Below the pieces are notes generated by a model, which saw only the letters and a list, made by a program, of their open reading frames with translations, searched no databases and had not been told where the DNA came from. 64,000 bases of DNA from the NCBI RefSeq assembly GCF_008704995.1, contig NZ_CP023747.1, positions 3,870,501 through 3,934,500 on the forward strand, given 5' to 3'. The position numbers were made by a program, and so were the translations under genes. Origin of the DNA: Streptomyces nodosus (lineage in GTDB: Bacteria > Actinomycetota > Actinomycetes > Streptomycetales > Streptomycetaceae). Shown one piece after another: positions 59,291-64,000 of the stretch. Positions within the stretch are counted from its first letter, which is position 1, and every line of letters begins with the position of its first letter.

Positions 59291-60184
59291 TCAGACGGCG
59301 AAGCCGTAGTTCAGGAGCTTCTTGGCGTCCGCGGTGCGGTTGGCGACCGAGCTGGACGCCAGCACCGTACCGATGATCGTCTTGCCGTTGCGGGTCGCGG
59401 CGAAGACCAGGCAGTACTTGGCCGTCGGGCCCGAGCCGGTCTTCACCCCGATCGCGCCGCTGTAGGTGCCCAGCAGCGGGTTGGTGTTGGCCCAGTTGTA
59501 GTAGCGGTAGCCGCCGCTCTTGGTGGTGACCTTCTGCTTCGTCGAGGTGGTCTTCACGACCGTGCGGAAGGTGGCGTTCTTCATCGCGCTGCTGGCGATC
59601 TTCGTCAGATCGCTCGGCGTCGAGTAGTTGTTGCCCTTGCCGATGCCGTCGAACGAATCGAAGTGCGTGTTCTTCAGCCCGAGGGACTTGGCGGCGCTGT
59701 TCATCTTGCCGAGGAACGACTTCACCCGCGCGTCACGCGTCGAACCGGTGCCGAACTTGTCCGCGAGCGCATAGGCCGCGTCGCAGCCGGAGGGCAGCAT
59801 CAGCCCGTACAGCAACTGGCGGACGGTGACCTTGTCGCCGACGATCAGATGGGCCTGGGAGGCGTTGTTCGCGACGACATAGTCGCTGTACGCCTTCTGG
59901 ATCGTGACCTTGGCGTCCAGGTTCAGGTTCGACTGGGACAGCACGACCTTGGCGGTCATGATCTTGGTGGTGGAGCCGGTGGACAGTCTGGTGTCGGCGG
60001 CCTTGGTGTACAGGCTCTTGCCGGTGCCGTTGTTCATCACGAACCCGCCCTTGGCGGTGATCGTGGGCTTGGTGACGGCCTGCGCGGGCGCCGCGGTGAG
60101 GGCTCCGGTGGTGAGTACCGCTCCGGTGGTGACCACTGCCGCGATCGCTCTGCGCACACGCGCGCCCTTGATGCCGGTAATCAA
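59291..60184 (-). CDS. D-alanyl-D-alanine carboxypeptidase
   Basis: 297-residue exported peptidase of the S11 family, trimming pentapeptide stems and limiting crosslinking. Start TTG 60184 gives a signal peptide (LITGIKGARVRRAIAAVVTT, then AVLTTGALTAAPAQA) and has GGAG eight bases upstream; the longer frame lacks one. Active site: Ser-x-x-Lys in STGSTTKIMTAK, SGC (instead of SGN) in MLPSGCDAA, and KTG in GVKTGSG. The Cys in place of Asn at the second motif is worth noting; activity is likely but unproven. Divergent from a GntR gene. Confidence 0.9.
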   Translation of the reverse strand: MITGIKGARVRRAIAAVVTTGAVLTTGALTAAPAQAVTKPTITAKGGFVMNNGTGKSLYTKAADTRLSTGSTTKIMTAKVVLSQSNLNLDAKVTIQKAYSDYVVANNASQAHLIVGDKVTVRQLLYGLMLPSGCDAAYALADKFGTGSTRDARVKSFLGKMNSAAKSLGLKNTHFDSFDGIGKGNNYSTPSDLTKIASSAMKNATFRTVVKTTSTKQKVTTKSGGYRYYNWANTNPLLGTYSGAIGVKTGSGPTAKYCLVFAATRNGKTIIGTVLASSSVANRTADAKKLLNYGFAV

Positions 60185-60185
60185 G

Positions 60186-60223
60186 TTGAATGCTCCGATT
60201 GCGTCTCTGATGCACTTGAATGC
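60186..60223. promoter_or_regulatory. Direct repeats in carboxypeptidase-GntR gap
   Basis: TTGAATGC occurs at 60186-60193 and 60216-60223, 30 bases apart, in the gap between the divergent genes. The second is part of an imperfect palindrome TGCACTTGAATGCA. Possibly operator sites. The GntR gene has a TATCTA -10-like hexamer (60381-60386) and no ribosome-binding site. Confidence 0.4.
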
Positions 60224-60396
60224 ACCCAAATGCCCCTGGAGAGCGGCCGGATGACGAGACCGCCTTCTTGTGTGACGTGTATGTCGGGCAAAAGGATGTA
60301 CGGCCGACGGGGAAATCCGGGAATTCCGGATGGAAACGGCGGTCCGCATCGTGGACACTTCTCGGCTTGTGTACGTGTTGTATCTATGGTGTGCAC

Positions 60397-61080
60397 ATGC
60401 CTTCAGCGCCGTCCGCCGCCTTTGCCTCCGACAGCTCCTCCGCCAAACAGCCTCCTGCCGCCGACCGGGTGTACACCCATGTCAAACAGGGCGTCCTGGA
60501 GCGCCGTTACGAGGGCGGGGCGCTGCTCACCGAGGGCGGTCTCGCCGAGGAGGTCGGCGTCTCGCGGACTCCGGTGCGCGAGGCCCTGCTGCGTCTGGAG
60601 GTCGAGGGGCTGATCCGGCTGTACCCGAAGAAGGGCGCCCTCGTCCTGCCGGTCTCCGCCCAGGAGGTCGCGGACGTGGTGGAGACGCGTCAGCTGGTCG
60701 AGGAGCACGCGGCGCGCAAGGCGGTGCCGGCCCCGCCCGGGCTGATTGCCCGGCTCGAAGAGCTGCTGGCCCGGCAGCGGGAGCAGGCCGCCGCCGGCGA
60801 TCTGGCCGGGGCGGCGGTCACCGACCGCGCCTTCCACGCCGAGATCGTGCGCAGCGGGGGCAATGAGATCCTCTCCCGGCTGTACGACCAACTCCGCGAC
60901 CGTCAGCTGCGGATGGGGGCCGCCGTTCTGCACGCGCACCCCGACCGGATCGCCAAGACGCTCACCGAGCACGAGATGATCCTGGGCGCCCTGCGGTCCG
61001 GTGACGCGGCCGCGACCGTCGACATCGTCCACCGGCACATCGGCTGGATCTCGCTGCTGGCGCGGGGGGAGGCGCGATGA
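60397..61080 (+). CDS. GntR family regulator (FadR type)
   Basis: 227-residue repressor. Winged helix at about residues 20-80 (DRVYTHVKQGVLERRYEGGALL, LAEEVGVSRTPVREALLRLEVEGLI) and an all-helical FCD-type effector domain (VVETRQLVEEHAARKAVP, DRAFHAEIVRSGGNEILSRLYDQL). ATG 60397 has no Shine-Dalgarno, so leaderless or nearly so. Overlaps the MFS gene (ATGA), which it probably controls. Effector unknown, perhaps the exported substrate. Confidence 0.92.
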   Translation: MPSAPSAAFASDSSSAKQPPAADRVYTHVKQGVLERRYEGGALLTEGGLAEEVGVSRTPVREALLRLEVEGLIRLYPKKGALVLPVSAQEVADVVETRQLVEEHAARKAVPAPPGLIARLEELLARQREQAAAGDLAGAAVTDRAFHAEIVRSGGNEILSRLYDQLRDRQLRMGAAVLHAHPDRIAKTLTEHEMILGALRSGDAAATVDIVHRHIGWISLLARGEAR

Positions 61081-62393
61081 ACTCCCGCCCGGTGGGTTCC
61101 CGTTCTCCGTCCCTGCCCGGCGATCCGCCGGGCGGACGTCGCGCCGTGGCCGTGTGGTGCACCGGCGTCTCGGTCTACTTCGTCGCCGTCATCTTCCGTA
61201 CCTCGCTGGGCGTGGCCGGGCTCGACGCCGCGGACCGCTTCCAGGTGGGCGCCTCCGCGCTGTCCACCTTCTCCATCCTCCAGCTCCTGGTGTACGCGGG
61301 CATGCAGATACCCGTCGGTCTGATGGTGGACCGGCTCGGCACCAAGAAGGTGCTGGGCGCGGGAGCGGTCCTCTTCACGGCCGGCCAGCTGGGTTTCGCG
61401 TTCGCCCCCTCGTACGGCATGGCGCTCGCCGCGCGTGCGCTGCTCGGCTGCGGTGACGCGATGACGTTCATCAGCGTTCTGCGGCTCGGCACCCGCTGGT
61501 TCCCGGCCCGGCGCGGGCCCCTGATCGCCCAGCTCGCCGGTCTGGTGGGCATGGCGGGCAACCTGGTCTCGACGCTGGTGCTGGCCCGGCTGCTGCACGG
61601 GGTGGGCTGGACCGCGGCGTTCGGCGGCAGCGCCCTGGCCGGAGCCGTGGCGTTCGTCCTGCTGCTGGTCTTTCTCAAGGACCACCCCGAGGGGCATGAA
61701 CCACAGCCGTTCCCGCACCATGGACCGGCGTTCGTGCGACGGCAGATCCAGGCCTCCTGGCGGGAGCCCGGGACCCGTCTGGGCATGTGGGTGCACTTCA
61801 CGACGCAGTTCCCGGCGATGGTGTTCCTGCTGCTCTGGGGCCTGCCGTTCCTGGTCCAGGCGCAGGGTCTGTCCAGGGCGACCGCCGGTGAGCTGCTGAC
61901 CCTCGTCGTGCTGTCGAACATGGTCGTCGGCCTGGTGTACGGACAGATCGTCGCCCGGCAGCACGCGGCACGGCTGCCGCTGGCGCTCGGCACGGCCGGG
62001 GCGACTGCGGTGCTGTGGGCGGTCACGCTGCTCTTCCCGGGCCCGCACGCGCCGATGTGGCTGCTGATCGTGCTGTGCACGGTGCTCGGTGCCTGCGGAC
62101 CGGCCTCGATGATCGGTTTCGACTTCGCACGCCCGGCGAACCCGCCGGAGCGTCAGGGCACGGCCTCCGGCATCACCAACATGGGAGGTTTCATCGCGTC
62201 CATGGTGACGCTGCTGGCGATCGGTGTGCTGCTGGACGCCACCGGTGACGACTACGCCGTCGCCTTCTGCTCGGTGTTCGTCCTCCAGGCGGTGGGGGTC
62301 AGCCAGATCCTGCGGCTGCGCGGGCAGGTGGCACGCAGGGAGCAGGAACGGCTGGTCGCGAGCCGGGTGGAGACGGTGCACGTGCCGGCGTAG
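61077..62393 (+). CDS. Major facilitator superfamily transporter
   Basis: 438-residue permease with about 12 transmembrane helices in two halves. MFS motif A is in MVDRLGTKKVLGAGAVL, and ALLGCGDAMTFISVLRLGTRWFPARRG fits family members similar to NarK/sugar-phosphate transporters. ATG overlaps the GntR stop. The second half starts near residue 215 after a charged loop (FLKDHPEGHEPQPF). Substrate unknown; co-transcription with a GntR regulator points to a small organic acid. Confidence 0.92.
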   Translation: MNSRPVGSRSPSLPGDPPGGRRAVAVWCTGVSVYFVAVIFRTSLGVAGLDAADRFQVGASALSTFSILQLLVYAGMQIPVGLMVDRLGTKKVLGAGAVLFTAGQLGFAFAPSYGMALAARALLGCGDAMTFISVLRLGTRWFPARRGPLIAQLAGLVGMAGNLVSTLVLARLLHGVGWTAAFGGSALAGAVAFVLLLVFLKDHPEGHEPQPFPHHGPAFVRRQIQASWREPGTRLGMWVHFTTQFPAMVFLLLWGLPFLVQAQGLSRATAGELLTLVVLSNMVVGLVYGQIVARQHAARLPLALGTAGATAVLWAVTLLFPGPHAPMWLLIVLCTVLGACGPASMIGFDFARPANPPERQGTASGITNMGGFIASMVTLLAIGVLLDATGDDYAVAFCSVFVLQAVGVSQILRLRGQVARREQERLVASRVETVHVPA

Positions 62394-62449
62394 GGCCGGT
62401 ACGGCCGACGGGGCCCGCCCCATGGGCGGCCCTGTCGGGGCGGCTCACC

Positions 62450-63244
62450 TCAGTGGCGCGGACGTTCCAGACCCAGCACCCGGTCCTTCAGGGCCGGGAA
62501 CTGCTCCCGGACGGCCGCGACCTTCGACGGGTCGAACTCCACCGTGAGGACCTCCTCCTCGGCGCCCGCCTCGGCGAGGACCTCACCCCAGGGGTCCACC
62601 ACGATCGAGTGACCCGCCTGAGGAACCCCGGCATGTGTCCCGGCCGTTCCACAGGCGAGGACGAACGCCTGGTTCTCGACCGCCCGCGCCCGGGCCAGCA
62701 GCGTCCAGTGGGAGCGGCGGCGCTCCGGCCAGCCCGCCGGGATCACCAGCGTCTCGGCCCCCGCGTCCACCAGCGCGCGGAACAGCTCGGGGAAACGGAG
62801 GTCGTAGCAGGTGGCCACGCCGAGGGTGGTCTCGGGCAGGGACACCGTCACCGGTTCGGTTCCGGCGCCCATCAGCACGGCCTCGCCCTTGTCGAAGCCG
62901 AAGCGGTGGATCTTGCGGTAGGCGGCGGCCAGTTCGCCGGAGGGGGAGAACAGGAGAGACGTGTTGTAGAGAGTCCCGTCCGGGTCGCGCTCCGGGATCG
63001 AGCCGGCGTGCAGCCATACGCCCGCGTCGCCCGCCGCCTTCGCCATGGCCCGATACGTCGGTCCGTCGAGCTGCTCGGCCTCGCGAGCGAACTCCTCGTA
63101 GGCGAATGCCCCGGTCGTCCACAGCTCGGGCAGCACCACCAGATCGGCTCCGGCCTGATCCCGTACCAGGGAAGCGGCCCGCTGCCGACGCGAATCGACC
63201 GATTCGTCATCGTCCACGCGGATTTGAATCAGGGAGGCGCGCAC
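62450..63244 (-). CDS. Carbon-nitrogen hydrolase (nitrilase superfamily)
   Basis: 264-residue amidase of the nitrilase superfamily. The Glu-Lys-Cys triad is in VVLPELWTTGAF (Glu), YRKIHRFGFDKG (Lys) and VATCYDLRFPELF (Cys). The family occurs as omega-amidase-like housekeeping enzymes; the substrate is not known. Start GTG 63244 encodes MRASLIQIRVDD, the usual N-terminus. Isolated gene, divergent from the last gene in the window. Confidence 0.92.
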   Translation of the reverse strand: MRASLIQIRVDDDESVDSRRQRAASLVRDQAGADLVVLPELWTTGAFAYEEFAREAEQLDGPTYRAMAKAAGDAGVWLHAGSIPERDPDGTLYNTSLLFSPSGELAAAYRKIHRFGFDKGEAVLMGAGTEPVTVSLPETTLGVATCYDLRFPELFRALVDAGAETLVIPAGWPERRRSHWTLLARARAVENQAFVLACGTAGTHAGVPQAGHSIVVDPWGEVLAEAGAEEEVLTVEFDPSKVAAVREQFPALKDRVLGLERPRH

Positions 63245-63424
63245 ACTACCACCGTCCTGGCATTCGAGCCGTCACTTCGGGCCTACCATCGTGACACCAA
63301 AGCACTGCCGAGGTGCCTCGCAGCAGCGTAACTTAGCGTTCCAAGACACCCGCCGACAGTCGCCTCCCGTCGACACCGCCGTGACAAACCGCCCGCGTAC
63401 CGACCGCCCGAGGGGTCCCGTTCC

Positions 63425-64000
63425 GTGAGTCTGCATCCCACTCTTCAGCCGTACGCCGACGCCTGGACCCACTCCATAGAGGCGATATCAGAGCTGGTGC
63501 AGCCGCTCGTGGAGGGCGAATGGAACCGGCGGACGCCCTGCCCCGGCTGGTCGGTGCGTGACGTGGTCTCCCACGTCATCGGCATGGACTGCGAGATGCT
63601 CGGCGATCCGCGCCCGATCCACTCGCTCCCCCGCGACCTGTTCCATGTCACCAACGAGGACCAGCGTTACACGGAGATGCAGGTGGACGTCCGCCGCCAC
63701 CACACGGCGCCGGAGATGACGTCCGAGCTGGAGTACACCATCATCCGCCGCAACCGTCAGCTGCGGAACGAGACGCGCGAACCGAGCGCCAAGGTGCGCG
63801 GACCGCTCGGCAAGGAACAGACCCTCGAAGAGGCCATGCGCTACCGCGCCTTCGACGTGTGGGTGCACGAACAGGACCTGCGCACAGCGCTGAACCGGCC
63901 GGGGAACCTGGACTCGCCCGGCGCGCAGATCGCGCGGGACGAGCTGCTCGCCGGGATGCCGAAGGTCGTCGCCGAGGACGCGGGGGCGCGCCCCGGTTCG
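63425..64000 (+). CDS. Maleylpyruvate-isomerase-type mycothiol-dependent protein, 3' end missing
   Basis: Open from GTG 63425 to the end of the window (192 codons seen, no stop). The N-terminal domain of the DinB/MDMPI superfamily is evident: WNRRTPCPGWSVRDVVSHVIGMD (metal-binding His) and FDVWVHEQDLRTAL (second ligand). In actinobacteria these proteins use mycothiol to isomerise or detoxify. The start is supported by the family length (about 15-20 residues before the Trp-x-x-x-Thr-Pro segment). The gene is cut at the right edge. Confidence 0.85.
   Translation, partial: MSLHPTLQPYADAWTHSIEAISELVQPLVEGEWNRRTPCPGWSVRDVVSHVIGMDCEMLGDPRPIHSLPRDLFHVTNEDQRYTEMQVDVRRHHTAPEMTSELEYTIIRRNRQLRNETREPSAKVRGPLGKEQTLEEAMRYRAFDVWVHEQDLRTALNRPGNLDSPGAQIARDELLAGMPKVVAEDAGARPGS

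Overview
The window is high-GC actinobacterial DNA that reads as Streptomyces throughout: GTG/TTG starts, ATGA and GTGA stop/start overlaps, leaderless TANNNT promoters, two class E sortases, a 39-aa-type DLW protein, and the actinobacterial cell-wall cluster crgA-DUF881-trpG-sortases-pknB-pbpA-rodA/ftsW-pstP-fhaB-fhaA. That cluster lies next to dnaA/gyrA in most actinobacteria. Three parS sites and a cluster of DnaA boxes also place the window close to oriC, probably with oriC to the left. From memory the gene order resembles the S. coelicolor region around SCO3861 down to SCO3810; this was not checked against a database.

Layout. 1-2140: end of a polar amino-acid (possibly ectoine) ABC transporter. 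2370-9662: a DUF574-type methyltransferase, small secreted proteins, a membrane-anchored surface protein, a Ser/Thr kinase, an XRE regulator with its own palindrome, tRNA-Ala(UGC), a parS site and a DUF5324-type protein. 10010-24616: cyclophilin, rhomboid protease, DnaA-box cluster, crgA, DUF881, glutamine amidotransferase, two sortases, then the PknB/PBP/SEDS/PstP/FHA operon on the minus strand. 25230-30237: tRNA-Leu(CAG) followed by a little-known cassette (a large WXG-like protein, a Cys-rich membrane-anchored protein, a small WXG-like protein and a lipoprotein). 30335-35267: J-domain protein, rhodanese, a DUF5819/HTTM membrane pair and a SpoU methyltransferase, several with leaderless promoters.

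35275-43517: divergent paaN and 3-hydroxyacyl-CoA dehydrogenase-tetR, an Lrp regulator, and a branched-chain 2-oxoacid dehydrogenase operon (E1a-E1b-E2). The paaN/dehydrogenase intergenic region and the E1a upstream region carry nearly the same palindromic operator, so one TetR protein probably links them. 43632-50123: a MobA-DUF6457 fusion, MoeA, a TrkA-type potassium channel whose start overlaps a perfect parS, a quinone oxidoreductase followed by a hexanucleotide microsatellite, a surface protein and the proteasome activator Bpa. 50336-55004: two divergent Ser/Thr kinases and a phosphotransferase. 55516-59126: a second complete E1a-E1b-E2 operon. 59291-64000: D-Ala-D-Ala carboxypeptidase, GntR regulator with an MFS transporter, a nitrilase-type amidohydrolase and the start of a mycothiol-dependent isomerase-like gene cut by the window edge.

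Together the genes concentrate on cell-wall growth and its phosphorylation control (four kinases, one PP2C phosphatase, two FHA proteins, PBP, SEDS protein, CrgA, sortases), on origin-proximal chromosome control sites, and on acyl-CoA and branched-chain oxoacid catabolism. No phage, transposon, rRNA operon or CRISPR array was found.
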